NCBI RefSeq assembly: GCF_034497705.1 | Contig: NZ_JAXRUV010000006.1 | Span: 124,001 to 188,000, forward strand | Length of the DNA stretch: 64,000 nt | Direction: 5' to 3' | From: Marinococcus luteus_A | Lineage (GTDB): Bacteria; Bacillota; Bacilli; Bacillales; Marinococcaceae | Shown here: positions 22,799 through 31,224 of the stretch, piece after piece | How positions within the stretch are numbered: the first letter of the stretch is position 1 | Layout of the letters: the number at the start of each line of letters is the position of its first letter | Notes under the pieces: model-generated | What the model was told of the DNA's origin: nothing | Database searches by the model: none | Seen by the model: the letters and a program-made list of their open reading frames with translations, nothing else | Translations under genes and position numbers: made by a program

Positions 22799-24739
22799 TT
22801 ATCGATATTCGTTGATGGCCGCTGTTACATTTTCCACAAAATCATTCAGCGGCTGGGAGTCCGAGTCCTGCTGACCGTACCTGCGTACATTTACGGTGTT
22901 CGCTTCCTGCTCTTTGTCGCCAAGCACAAGCATGTAAGGAATTTTCTGTGTCTGGGCTTCACGGATTTTATAGCCGAGCTTTTCATCCCGGGTATCCACT
23001 TCCACCCGCACATCCGATGCCTGCAGCGCCATTTCCACTTCTTTCGCGTAGTCAAGATGAACGTCAGGCGAGACCGGTATGATTTTCACCTGTACAGGTG
23101 AAAGCCACGTTGGCAGGGCACCTTTGTACTCTTCAAGTAGAAAAGCGATAAAGCGTTCCATCGTGGACACAATGCCCCGGTGGACGACTACCGGACGGTG
23201 CTCGCCACCGTCGCTTCCCACATACGTGAGATCAAATCTTTCAGGCAGGTGAGTGTCGATCTGGACAGTGGAAAGTGTCTCTTCTTTGCCCATTGCTGTT
23301 TTTACCTGGACATCGAGTTTCGGGCCGTAAAATGCTGCTTCTCCTTCTGCTTCCACGTATTCAGCGTCAATCGCATCCATCGCTTCTTTCAGAATGCGCT
23401 CGGAATTTTCCCACATCTGGTCATCGTCCACGTATTTTTCTTTATCCTCCGGATCCCGGTAGGAAAGCCGGAAGGTGTAATCTTTGATGCCAAAATCATG
23501 ATAGACTTCACGGACCAGGCGTACAGCACGGATGAACTCATCCTTCAGCTGATCCGGCCGGGCAAAAATGTGACCGTCGTTTAGCGTCATCGCCCGCACC
23601 CGCTGCAGACCGGCAAGCGCTCCGGATTTTTCATATCGGTGCATCGTTCCGAGCTCTGCAATGCGTACTGGAAGATCGCGGTAGCTGTGCTTTTTATTTT
23701 TGTAAACCATCATATGGTGCGGACAGTTCATCGGCCGAAGCACAAGTGTTTCATTATCCATTTCAATCGGCGGGAACATGTCATCCTGATAGTGGTCCCA
23801 GTGACCCGAAGTTTTATAAAGCTCGGAGGAACCAAGCACCGGCGTATACACGTGGTCATAGCCGAGACGTACTTCTTTATCCACAATATAGCGTTCGATG
23901 ATCCGCCGGATTGTGGCACCGTTTGGAAGCCAGAGCGGTAGACCCTGCCCGACTGTCTGGCTCGTCGTAAATATGTCGAGCTCTCTGCCAATTTTGCGGT
24001 GGTCGCGCTCTTTAGCCTCTTCAAGCATCTTTAAATGATCATCAAGCTGGGACTGTTTTTCAAAGGCGGTACCGTAAATGCGCTGTAGCATTTTGTTGCT
24101 GCTGTCCCCGCGCCAGTATGCCCCGGAAATGTTCATCAGCTTAAACTTTTTCAATTTGGAGGTCTGCGGCACATGGACGCCGCGGCATAAATCAACAAAT
24201 TCTCCCTGCCGGTAAAGTGCGATCTGTTCTCCCTGCGGGATATCCTCAATCAATTCCAGCTTCAGCTCGTCGCCAAGCTCTTTAAAAAAGCGGACTGCTT
24301 CTTCCCGCGACACTTCCTCGCGGATAATTTCAAGATTTTCATCGATAATTTTATTCATCTCTTTTTCGATTTTGGGGAGGTCTTCCGGCGTCAGCTGGTG
24401 CGACGTATCAATGTCATAATAAAAACCGTTTTCAATCACCGGGCCGACACCGAGCTGCACGTCATCAAACAGGCGCTTCACCGCCTGGGCCATCGCGTGC
24501 GCGGTGCTGTGCCTCAGCACTTCAAGGCCTTCCGGAGACTGGTAGGTGATAATTTCAATCTGACCGTCCTCCCGGATCGGAGTGCGGAGGTCCACCATTT
24601 TTCCGTTAATTTTTCCTGCCAGCGCATTTTTTTTCAGTCCTGAGCTAATCCCGCCGGCTACTTCCTCTGTCGTTGTGCCAATGTCATATGATTTTTCATT
24701 CCCATCGGGGAATATGAGCGTAATTGCCTGTTCTGCCAC
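22799..24739 (-). CDS. thrS: Threonyl-tRNA synthetase
   Basis: This 646-residue class II synthetase charges tRNA-Thr. It has the N-terminal TGS domain (about 1-64), the alanyl-editing-like second domain (about 65-230, with HSTAHAMAQAV) and the catalytic core with the zinc-binding RPMNCPHHM near 335. Motif 2 is TMHRYEKSGALAGLQRVR and motif 3 GGEHRPVVVHRGIVSTMERF. A C-terminal anticodon domain starts near 545. The length is typical. It is under T-box control. Confidence 0.98.
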   Translation of the reverse strand: MAEQAITLIFPDGNEKSYDIGTTTEEVAGGISSGLKKNALAGKINGKMVDLRTPIREDGQIEIITYQSPEGLEVLRHSTAHAMAQAVKRLFDDVQLGVGPVIENGFYYDIDTSHQLTPEDLPKIEKEMNKIIDENLEIIREEVSREEAVRFFKELGDELKLELIEDIPQGEQIALYRQGEFVDLCRGVHVPQTSKLKKFKLMNISGAYWRGDSSNKMLQRIYGTAFEKQSQLDDHLKMLEEAKERDHRKIGRELDIFTTSQTVGQGLPLWLPNGATIRRIIERYIVDKEVRLGYDHVYTPVLGSSELYKTSGHWDHYQDDMFPPIEMDNETLVLRPMNCPHHMMVYKNKKHSYRDLPVRIAELGTMHRYEKSGALAGLQRVRAMTLNDGHIFARPDQLKDEFIRAVRLVREVYHDFGIKDYTFRLSYRDPEDKEKYVDDDQMWENSERILKEAMDAIDAEYVEAEGEAAFYGPKLDVQVKTAMGKEETLSTVQIDTHLPERFDLTYVGSDGGEHRPVVVHRGIVSTMERFIAFLLEEYKGALPTWLSPVQVKIIPVSPDVHLDYAKEVEMALQASDVRVEVDTRDEKLGYKIREAQTQKIPYMLVLGDKEQEANTVNVRRYGQQDSDSQPLNDFVENVTAAINEYR

Positions 24740-24781
24740 TGTGATTTATCCTCCTTTTTATTACTGTAATAAACAGAAAAA

Positions 24782-25028
24782 CACATAAAAAGCCCGCCCC
24801 CTCGAAAGGGGCGGGCTCAGCCGCGGTTCCACCCTAGTTTCCATCCCCTGCCCAGGGACGACTCTATCCGGGTAACGGCCGGGGATCCGCCGGCAGATAC
24901 TGCTGTTCCCTGCCGAAGCTCCGAGGGGGTAAAAATAAAATGGTTCGTAGAGAACTTCCAGCCGTGGTTCTCTTCTCTGGGACGCCTGTTTTATTTTCAT
25001 GACCTCATCCTTGCATTTTCCTTTTCGC
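24782..25028 (-). promoter_or_regulatory. T-box riboswitch of thrS (Thr, ACC specifier)
   Basis: The T-box AGGGTGGAACCGCGG lies on the minus strand at 24821-24835, followed by a strong GAGCCCGCCCC/GGGGCGGGCT terminator (24791-24818) and TTTTTATG. An ACC at 24942-24944 sits directly before the 3' strand of the stem I base helix (AAAATAAAA/TTTTATTTT), where the specifier is expected, which matches threonine. Confidence 0.92.
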
Positions 25029-25034
25029 TATTTC

Positions 25035-25063
25035 AGCATAGCGAAAAGCTTCCTTTCGTGCAA
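25035..25063 (-). promoter_or_regulatory. Promoter of thrS
   Basis: TTGCAC at 25058-25063 and TATGCT at 25035-25040 (minus strand) are 17 bases apart. An 11-base perfect inverted repeat (25021-25031 with 25038-25048) overlaps the -10 box. Confidence 0.6.
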
Positions 25064-25070
25064 CCTGTAG

Positions 25071-26180
25071 TTAGTTTTGCATTACAAAGTCTTTTTCGCT
25101 GTTTTCTTCTCCCTCAAACACCCGGAGCGTATGATACTTCGTATTACGCTGAGCCGGTGTGTAGCCTGCTTCCCGTATTAAACGAAGAATACGGTTGATA
25201 TTCACTTTGTGTGTCGTACCGGCTGAAGAAACAACGTTCTCTTCCATCATGGTACTGCCAAAGTCATTACAGCCGTAGGAAAGGGAGCGTTTCCCGGTTT
25301 CTGGTCCTGCTGTTACCCAGGAGGACTGGAAGTTCGGGATGTTGTCCAGGAACAAGCGTGAAATGGCAACGTTGCGGAGATAGCCTTCCGGTGTAATACG
25401 CTCGCCTTTCATGCTTGTATAGTCCTGCTGGAAGGTCCAGGATATGAAGGCCAAAAAGCAGTTGGATTCGTCCTGGGCTTCACGAATGCGCCACAGATGT
25501 TCTGCACGTTCTTCGTTGGATTCGCCAAAGCCGATAACCATCGTTGCCGTGCCGTGCATACCGACCTCTTTAGCCATTTTCATGCAGTCGATCCATTGAT
25601 CGGCCGTGCATTTCAAGCGGCTGATCCGTTTTCTCGTTTTCTCTGTGAGAATTTCGGCTCCGCCGCCCGGAAGTGAATCCAGACCCGCTTCGTGAAGAGC
25701 CGTTAATACCTCTCTCAATGACAGGCCGGAGACCTCCATCATTTTGTACACCTCTGCCGGTGTAAACGAGTGCATCGTCACGTCAGGGAAATGACTTTTA
25801 ATTTTTTTGAGCAGGTTTGTATAGTATTCAAATGGGAGATTCGGGTTGGTCCCGCCCTGCATTAAAATTTCGTCTCCTCCGACATCCTGAAGCTCTTTAA
25901 TCTTCTGCAGGATCTGGTCATCCGAAAGAAGGTAGCCCTCTTCCGATCCCGGCCGGCGGTAAAATGCACAGAAACGGCAGAAGGTATCGCAGACGTTTGT
26001 GTAATTGACATTCCGTCCTATGTTAAAGGTAGCGACAGGCTCCGGATGCCAGCGTTTTTTAATTTCATCTGCGGCAGCCCCCATTTTTTCTATTTCATCG
26101 CTTTCATACAAGCGCACAGCGTCATCCATTGTCAGTCGTTCTCCGTTTAATGCACGTTCCAGTATTCCATCAATGCTCAT
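25071..26180 (-). CDS. mqnC: Cyclic dehypoxanthinyl futalosine synthase (radical SAM)
   Basis: This 369-residue radical-SAM enzyme makes the spiro ring of cyclic dehypoxanthinyl futalosine, a step of the futalosine route to menaquinone. The cluster motif is Cys64-x3-Cys68-x2-Cys71 in CDTFCRFCAF, followed by GGDEILMQGGTNP and LPGGGAEIL, which are typical of MqnC. ATG 26180 is chosen because GGAGGG precedes it by about 8 bases. It sits alone between dnaI and thrS, where B. subtilis has ytxB and ytxC. The related MqnE (aminofutalosine synthase) is a possible confusion, but the CDTFC spacing and the length favour MqnC. Confidence 0.9.
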   Translation of the reverse strand: MSIDGILERALNGERLTMDDAVRLYESDEIEKMGAAADEIKKRWHPEPVATFNIGRNVNYTNVCDTFCRFCAFYRRPGSEEGYLLSDDQILQKIKELQDVGGDEILMQGGTNPNLPFEYYTNLLKKIKSHFPDVTMHSFTPAEVYKMMEVSGLSLREVLTALHEAGLDSLPGGGAEILTEKTRKRISRLKCTADQWIDCMKMAKEVGMHGTATMVIGFGESNEERAEHLWRIREAQDESNCFLAFISWTFQQDYTSMKGERITPEGYLRNVAISRLFLDNIPNFQSSWVTAGPETGKRSLSYGCNDFGSTMMEENVVSSAGTTHKVNINRILRLIREAGYTPAQRNTKYHTLRVFEGEENSEKDFVMQN

Positions 26181-26321
26181 TTGTATACCCTCCAGAAAAT
26201 TCCTTTGTGGCGCTCGCATGAAAATACCGCGAATCCAACCCATTTTCTGCATGCTGGGCGCTATCATCATGGTAGCATATTTATTTGTATTATACACTTA
26301 GAATGCCCTCTGCATTTCCAA

Positions 26322-27248
26322 TTATCCCCGGCGGTTCTGTCCGTCCATGAACACTTCTTCTGTGAACGGGCGGATGCGCTCCATAATACGCTTGGCTTTC
26401 AGCCGCTCGTTACCGCCCTTCTGGGAATACGTCAAATGCTCTTCAAGTTCACTGTAATCATAATTGGAGGTATAAACAGTAGGAAGCTTTTCCATCATCC
26501 GGTACTGCAGAATAACCCCTAAAATATCGTCTCTTGTCCAGGCACTCATCGACTCGGCTCCAAGATCGTCGAGTATAAGCACCGGCACGCCTTTGACGCT
26601 GTCCACCTTTTCCCTCACCGTATTATCCGAAAGCGATTCTTTAATTTCACGGAAAAAGTCTGGCACATGTACAATCATTGAGCCGATGTTTCGCTCTGCC
26701 AGTTCATTCATAATAGCTCCGGCAATATACGTTTTACCGACTCCGAATTTTCCGTACAGGTAAAGTCCCTGTCCGTCTTCTCCGGGAACGGTGGTCGATG
26801 CGAAATGGAGTGCTGCGGTTCCCGCCTTTGCTCTTGATTCATGGTCCATATCTACCTGGTCAAAGGAAGCGTGCAGTATCTCTTTTGGAATGTAATAGCT
26901 TTTAATAAGTGCCTGTCTTTTTTTCTTTTCATCATCGTGTACCTTTAATGAACAGCGGTGATAGGCAACCGTTACTTTTCCTTTGTCTTCCATCAATTCC
27001 GGCTGATAGCCCTGCATCAGGTTCGGGCAGTTTTCAAGCCCCGGACAGGCATCGCAGTTACTGCGCTCCCTTTTATACTCAAATAAAGCTGCCTTGTTTT
27101 TTTCGTACTCTTCCGCTGGTATGTGCGGATGACGGCGCTTGAAATCGATAACTCCCGGATAGGCAAATACTTCTTTTTCAAGTCTGGCCATCCGTTCCTT
27201 CCAATCCTTATCCATCCATCTGTTCAACGAGGATCCAATCGAATCCAT
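26322..27248 (-). CDS. dnaI: Primosomal protein DnaI (helicase loader)
   Basis: This 308-residue AAA+ ATPase loads the replicative helicase DnaC onto DNA together with DnaB and DnaD. The N-terminal zinc-binding domain has CDACPGLENCPN and a later YHRC. The ATPase domain has Walker A GKFGVGKTYIAGA near residue 165 and Walker B VLILDDLGAE near 225. The length matches B. subtilis DnaI. It follows dnaB by 18 bases in the nrdR-dnaB-dnaI operon. Confidence 0.96.
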   Translation of the reverse strand: MDSIGSSLNRWMDKDWKERMARLEKEVFAYPGVIDFKRRHPHIPAEEYEKNKAALFEYKRERSNCDACPGLENCPNLMQGYQPELMEDKGKVTVAYHRCSLKVHDDEKKKRQALIKSYYIPKEILHASFDQVDMDHESRAKAGTAALHFASTTVPGEDGQGLYLYGKFGVGKTYIAGAIMNELAERNIGSMIVHVPDFFREIKESLSDNTVREKVDSVKGVPVLILDDLGAESMSAWTRDDILGVILQYRMMEKLPTVYTSNYDYSELEEHLTYSQKGGNERLKAKRIMERIRPFTEEVFMDGQNRRG

Positions 27249-27266
27249 CCAGCCGCCTCCTTTCTT

Positions 27267-28670
27267 TTAACGGTTTGCTCTTTCCCGTCGTTCCTTCAGC
27301 ATTTCTTCAAAGCGCTCTCTTTCCTTTGAAAGCTGCTTCTCCTGCGTGGAATTTTCACCTTCTGCCGGTGTATTTTCCGCCTGCTCTTCTTTTTCGAGCC
27401 ACTTAGGCAGCTTATCGTTTCGGACATAGCCCTGAGACCGCTTATTCGTATAATTGTTCTTAGGCGCCTGGCGTTCCTGGGCCTGCTTGTGTTCTTCTTT
27501 TGCGAGCTTCATAGCATCCTCTACGGTATGTACTTTTTTCCTTGTCCACTGGCCGGCAATTTTATACACAAGCGCTTTGCTTAATTTCATATTATTTTTT
27601 TTCATCACGTAATCTGTCAACACGTTCACGACTCCCGGGGATAAACGATAGCTGAATAAAAGCTCCTCCACGAGATGGATATCCGACTCGGGCACAGTGG
27701 CTCCTTCGGCCACCGAACGAAGAAACGTCACCGGGGACGTCTGTTCATAAAACTGCTTCATCTGCTCCTGTTCAGACACCGGGCGGCCCTTTGCCGGCGC
27801 CGGCTCCTCACGTTCTGTACGGTTTCCGAGCGCAGGCGGGGCTGCTCCATGCTCCATACGGTAATGATTTTTTGCCTTATTACGCAGATCTTCTATATTT
27901 ACTTCATCGTCTGCTGATAAGGACTCCTGAATCACTTTCCCCATATCAATCGGCGACAGCTGATACACAAAAGCGAGCCGGCGGACGGTCTGCTGCAGCG
28001 AAGGTGTTAACAGCCGGGAGCTGTCGAGAAAGGAAGGAAGCGAAGCTTTTAGCAGCTCCATGTCGAATCCATTCTCTTCAAGCTGCAGGCGCGACGGCTC
28101 ACTGCCACCGACAAATTCTGTCCCTTCATCTGCCGGAGGCGGCTCGGAAGCCATTTCCGAAGCATGCAAAGAAGCAAATACTTCATTGAATGAAGCCGTA
28201 ATTTCTTCTGCTCCTTCAGGCACAGCTGAAATGCCAAAACGCTGGCGCAGCTGAATGTATTTGCTTTTCCCAAGGCGGTTATATAAAAATACGCTTAACA
28301 CATCGTCCTGAAAAAAAGCCCGCGGCGACATGGGCGGCTGGATATCATAAACAAATGTTTTATCCTGCGAGTGTGTTTCGAGTTCATAAACCCTGAGAAG
28401 CCCGATACCTTCAAGAAGGCGGCGGGCAGCGTAAATTTCATTTAAAGGCATCTGTAAAAAAGCCATCAGTTCATGATGGGTTGCTTCGGAGCTTTCATAG
28501 CAGTCTTTTTCCAGTTTATTCTGCAGAGTCTGGTAGAGAGCGATCGCTTTGCTTCCGACTAACGGCTGGTAGAGCATAGACATCGTCTTATCCGTGCTCT
28601 CGCTGAATTCTTTACTTGTGCGAACGTAGTACCCGTCCACCGGTTTTACTTCCATCCAATGCAGACTCAA
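27267..28670 (-). CDS. dnaB: Replication initiation and membrane attachment protein DnaB
   Basis: This protein of about 467 residues is the Bacillota-specific initiation protein that helps load the helicase at oriC and at restart sites. It has two DnaB/DnaD-type domains: residues up to about 160, with LYQPLVGSKAIALYQTL; and the C-terminal half, with FLYNRLGKSKYIQL earlier and AMKLAKEEHKQ later. A TTG at 28670 is chosen as start because AAGGAGGG precedes it by 7 bases; the in-frame codons upstream have no ribosome site. The C-terminal 80 residues are charged and low in complexity. It is not the E. coli DnaB helicase. Confidence 0.93.
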   Translation of the reverse strand: MSLHWMEVKPVDGYYVRTSKEFSESTDKTMSMLYQPLVGSKAIALYQTLQNKLEKDCYESSEATHHELMAFLQMPLNEIYAARRLLEGIGLLRVYELETHSQDKTFVYDIQPPMSPRAFFQDDVLSVFLYNRLGKSKYIQLRQRFGISAVPEGAEEITASFNEVFASLHASEMASEPPPADEGTEFVGGSEPSRLQLEENGFDMELLKASLPSFLDSSRLLTPSLQQTVRRLAFVYQLSPIDMGKVIQESLSADDEVNIEDLRNKAKNHYRMEHGAAPPALGNRTEREEPAPAKGRPVSEQEQMKQFYEQTSPVTFLRSVAEGATVPESDIHLVEELLFSYRLSPGVVNVLTDYVMKKNNMKLSKALVYKIAGQWTRKKVHTVEDAMKLAKEEHKQAQERQAPKNNYTNKRSQGYVRNDKLPKWLEKEEQAENTPAEGENSTQEKQLSKERERFEEMLKERRERANR

Positions 28671-28686
28671 AGCGCCGCCCTCCTTT

Positions 28687-29166
28687 TTATGATTTTGATG
28701 AATCTTCTTTATTTTCTTTATCAATCAGTTCTTTTAATTCATTGATGAATACATTTATATCACGAAACTGCCGGTAAACAGAAGCAAAACGGACATAAGC
28801 GATTTCATCAATATCCGCGAGCTCTTCCATGACGAGCTCCCCGGCTTCTTCACTTTTCACTTCCGTCCGTCCCTCTTCCCGCAGTTTATTTTCAACTCTC
28901 GAAACGATGCCCTCGAGCGTTTCCATTGGGATTGGCCGCTTTTCACAGGCCCTGATCAAGCCTCTCAGCATTTTTTCCCGGCTGAATTCCTCCCGGTTCC
29001 CATTTTTTTTCACTACGACAAGCGGCAGTTCCTCCACAATTTCAAATGTGGTAAAGCGATGGTGGCACGTATCACACTGACGCCGGCGCCGGATGGAACG
29101 GCCTTCATTGCTTGGCCTCGAATCCAATACACGTGTGCCATTGGAGTAGCATACAGGGCATTTCAT
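28687..29166 (-). CDS. nrdR: Transcriptional repressor NrdR
   Basis: This 159-residue regulator represses ribonucleotide reductase genes in response to ATP/dATP. The N-terminal zinc ribbon has Cys3 and Cys6 (MKCPVC) and CDTCHHRF. The ATP-cone follows from about residue 49 (VKKNGNREEFSREKMLRGL). ATG 29166 fits the family start; the GGAG site precedes it by about 8 bases. It is the first gene of the nrdR-dnaB-dnaI cluster, as in B. subtilis (ytcG). No NrdR box or reductase gene is in this window. Confidence 0.96.
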   Translation of the reverse strand: MKCPVCYSNGTRVLDSRPSNEGRSIRRRRQCDTCHHRFTTFEIVEELPLVVVKKNGNREEFSREKMLRGLIRACEKRPIPMETLEGIVSRVENKLREEGRTEVKSEEAGELVMEELADIDEIAYVRFASVYRQFRDINVFINELKELIDKENKEDSSKS

Positions 29167-29213
29167 TATTATCATCTCCAATTTGATGGGCGGTCTCTAT
29201 TTTTATTGGTTCT

Positions 29214-29222
29214 ATCATATCA
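29214..29222 (-). promoter_or_regulatory. Extended -10 promoter of nrdR-dnaB-dnaI
   Basis: On the minus strand TGA directly precedes TATGAT (29214-29219), the extended -10 form. No convincing -35 box is seen. Confidence 0.5.
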
Positions 29223-29291
29223 CATTCGCTCCTCACGGGAAGATGACAATTTGTGTATTTCTTTGAATCCCTTATACTGCAGGCAATAAAA

Positions 29292-29324
29292 AACCGTTCA
29301 AGCAGCTACCTGTGCTTAAACGGT
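29292..29324 (-). terminator. Terminator of speD
   Basis: ACCGTTTAAGCA and TGCTTGAACGGT pair with one mismatch on the minus strand, followed by TTTTTATT. Confidence 0.85.
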
Positions 29325-29337
29325 GTTCGTATGCGTA

Positions 29338-29721
29338 TTATAAGGCATTCGCTTCCGGACGCTCTACACGGATAGGCCCTGTGCCACGTGGGATTTCTAT
29401 TGTTTCTTCCGCTTCTGCACCGAGTGAACCGGCAATGTATTTAGCAGCCGTGTTCGGATCAATATGATCCCCGCAAGTATACACATCAATGCTGGCATAG
29501 CCGTGTTCCGGAAAGCTGTGAATCGTTAAATGCGATTCCGAAATGATGACTACTCCGCTTACCCCCTGCGGTGCAAATTTATGAAAAATCACTTCTCTTA
29601 TTTCAGCGCCTGCTTTTAAAGCGGCGTTTACAAAGATACGTTCGATTGCATTTACATTGTTTAAAGTTTCTTCGTCACAACCCCAAAGCTCGGAAATGAC
29701 ATGGCGCCCCATTGTTTCCAT
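29338..29721 (-). CDS. speD: S-adenosylmethionine decarboxylase proenzyme
   Basis: This 127-residue proenzyme cleaves itself and then decarboxylates S-adenosylmethionine to supply aminopropyl groups for spermidine. The self-cleavage site is Glu62-Ser63 in SESHLTIHSFPE; Ser63 becomes the pyruvoyl group. His68 and Cys83 (VYTCGD) are the expected processing and catalytic residues. The length is that of the small bacterial class (SpeH type). It follows gapB as in B. subtilis, but here it has its own promoter and a leader of about 195 bases after a gapB terminator. Confidence 0.97.
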   Translation of the reverse strand: METMGRHVISELWGCDEETLNNVNAIERIFVNAALKAGAEIREVIFHKFAPQGVSGVVIISESHLTIHSFPEHGYASIDVYTCGDHIDPNTAAKYIAGSLGAEAEETIEIPRGTGPIRVERPEANAL

Positions 29722-29813
29722 GGTACGTTTCCCCCTTTGTTTCTTTTTATTACATCATTGGGTCGCTGTATTTTTATCAGCCCGTCACATTTTAAAGGCT
29801 ACTCTGGGGGAAA

Positions 29814-29835
29814 GTTAGTCCAATTTGGCACTAAC
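29814..29835 (-). other. Hairpin in the speD leader
   Basis: GTTAGT and ACTAAC pair at the base and CCAA and TTGG above them, with one bulged G. It forms a compact stem in the middle of the speD untranslated leader. It has no following T-run, so it is not a terminator. Confidence 0.5.
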
Positions 29836-29852
29836 CCTTACAGTAACCGCTA

Positions 29853-29866
29853 GTGTACCTGTACAC
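29853..29866. promoter_or_regulatory. Palindrome GTGTAC-N2-GTACAC in the speD leader
   Basis: The perfect six-base arms lie about 55 bases downstream of the promoter -10 box. It could be a repressor site or the stem of a second hairpin; no regulator is recognised. Confidence 0.35.
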
Positions 29867-29922
29867 GCCTGAAAACTGTGCATTTCTGCCGTTAAATTCC
29901 AGGGGGCACAGGCACGAAATTC

Positions 29923-29951
29923 AGTATACGACGTTTATTTGCGATTTGCAA
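29923..29951 (-). promoter_or_regulatory. Promoter of speD
   Basis: TTGCAA at 29946-29951 and TATACT at 29923-29928 (minus strand) are 17 bases apart. The 100 bases between this promoter and the gapB terminator hold nothing that I recognise. Confidence 0.7.
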
Positions 29952-30053
29952 CCAGTTTTCATATGCAGCATCTTTAAAGCTTTAATCCAGGGCTTAAATG
30001 CCTGTATATACCCCATACATTCTGTACATAACCCCCATTTAGGATAAACAAAA

Positions 30054-30078
30054 AAGCGCCCCGCTCAAGGGACGCTTT
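30054..30078 (-). terminator. Terminator of gapB
   Basis: On the minus strand AGCGTCCC and GGGGCGCT form a stem followed by six T. Confidence 0.8.
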
Positions 30079-30094
30079 CCCACATTAACGATTT

Positions 30095-31126
30095 TTAAAA
30101 CGAAGCAACGGAGGAGTACCCAACAGCTGGTTCTCCAACCATTTTTACCAGGTCCACTACCCGGCAGGAGTAGCCCCACTCATTATCGTACCATGCAAGC
30201 ACTTTAACCTGGCGGTCGTTAATGACCATGGTAGAGAGAGCATCTATAATAGATGAATTTTCGTTTCCATTAAAATCTGTTGATACGAGCGGGTCCTCGC
30301 AGTAGGAAATAATGCCTTTTAATTTCTGTTCTGAAGCCGTTTTCAGCGTTTGATTGATTTCTTCCTCTGTGACTGGGCGCTTCATGTCGATGACCATGTC
30401 CACAAGCGATACGTTCGGTGTTGGCACCCGGAGAGCCATACCATTCATTTTTCCCTCCATGGAAGGAATTACCTCTGAAAGAGCTTTAGCTGCTCCGGTA
30501 GAAGTTGGGATAATCGACTGACCGCAGGCTCTCGCCCGACGCAAATCTTTGTGGGGATTATCCATATTGTTCTGGTCATTGGTGTATGCATGAACGGTTG
30601 TTATTAAACCGCTCTCAATTCCGATATTGTCTTCAAGCACCTTGACGACCGGCGCCAGGCAGTTCGTCGTGCAGGAGGCGTTCGAGATTACATGGTGGCG
30701 TTCCGGATCGTAGTCTTCTTCGTTTACTCCCATTACGATGGTCGTATCAACTTCTTTGCCAGGAGCAGTCAACACTACTTTTTTCGCTCCGGCTTCTATA
30801 TGCATTTCAGCGTCCGGGCCACGGTTGAATTTCCCAGTCGCTTCGACCACAATATCTACACCCAGTTCTTCCCAGGGGAGTTCGAGGGGATTTCGGTTTT
30901 GAAGCAGCCGGATCCGTTTTCCATCCACAATCATTTCGTCTCCTTCGGATTTTACCTCAAGCGGAAACGGACCGTGCACACTATCGTATTTCACTAAATG
31001 AGCCAGCGTTTCAGGAGGATACATGGCATTGATGGCTTTCACTTCAATTTCAGGGTCCATCATTGCCTTTCGAAAAACCATACGCCCAATTCGTCCGAAA
31101 CCGTTGATCGCTATGCTTGTTTTCAT
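30095..31126 (-). CDS. gapB: Glyceraldehyde-3-phosphate dehydrogenase, gluconeogenic type
   Basis: This 343-residue enzyme converts 1,3-bisphosphoglycerate and glyceraldehyde 3-phosphate into each other. The Rossmann motif INGFGRIGRM and the active-site Cys in SNASCTTNCLAP (near residue 153) are present. The second strand ends in INAMYPPETL and lacks the Asp that selects NAD, which fits the NADP-using GapB form. The gene neighbours coaE and speD match gapB of B. subtilis, which works in gluconeogenesis. Two CcpN-type boxes at the promoter agree with repression on glycolytic substrates. Confidence 0.94.
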   Translation of the reverse strand: MKTSIAINGFGRIGRMVFRKAMMDPEIEVKAINAMYPPETLAHLVKYDSVHGPFPLEVKSEGDEMIVDGKRIRLLQNRNPLELPWEELGVDIVVEATGKFNRGPDAEMHIEAGAKKVVLTAPGKEVDTTIVMGVNEEDYDPERHHVISNASCTTNCLAPVVKVLEDNIGIESGLITTVHAYTNDQNNMDNPHKDLRRARACGQSIIPTSTGAAKALSEVIPSMEGKMNGMALRVPTPNVSLVDMVIDMKRPVTEEEINQTLKTASEQKLKGIISYCEDPLVSTDFNGNENSSIIDALSTMVINDRQVKVLAWYDNEWGYSCRVVDLVKMVGEPAVGYSSVASF

Positions 31127-31146
31127 TTAATATCCTCCTCTGGAAA

Positions 31147-31157
31147 TATGTTATACT
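31147..31157 (+). promoter_or_regulatory. CcpN-type operator II of gapB
   Basis: TATGTTATACT matches the published CcpN consensus TRTGHYATAYW at all 11 positions. It lies downstream of the gapB transcription start, in the opposite orientation to operator I. Confidence 0.6.
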
Positions 31158-31179
31158 TTTATAAGTAAAATCTAAAAAT

Positions 31180-31210
31180 AGTATAACACATTGATAGCGC
31201 ATTCTTGCAA
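31180..31210 (-). promoter_or_regulatory. gapB promoter with CcpN-type operator I
   Basis: TATACT at 31180-31185 (minus strand) is the -10 box; TTGCAA at 31205-31210 is a -35 candidate, with a long 19-base spacer. The -10 box is inside TGTGTTATACT (31180-31190), which also fully matches TRTGHYATAYW. Confidence 0.6.
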
Positions 31211-31224
31211 CCTATTTTTAAAAA

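Noticed and set aside
24761..25000. An open frame of about 79 codons inside the thrS leader.
   Set aside because: It runs through the T-box stem I, T-box and terminator, whose conserved RNA parts explain the sequence; it has no ribosome site.
29722..29951. A SAM riboswitch in the leader of speD.
   Set aside because: I looked for the conserved SAM-I core (CTTATC-type and GGTGGAGGGA-type segments) and found none.
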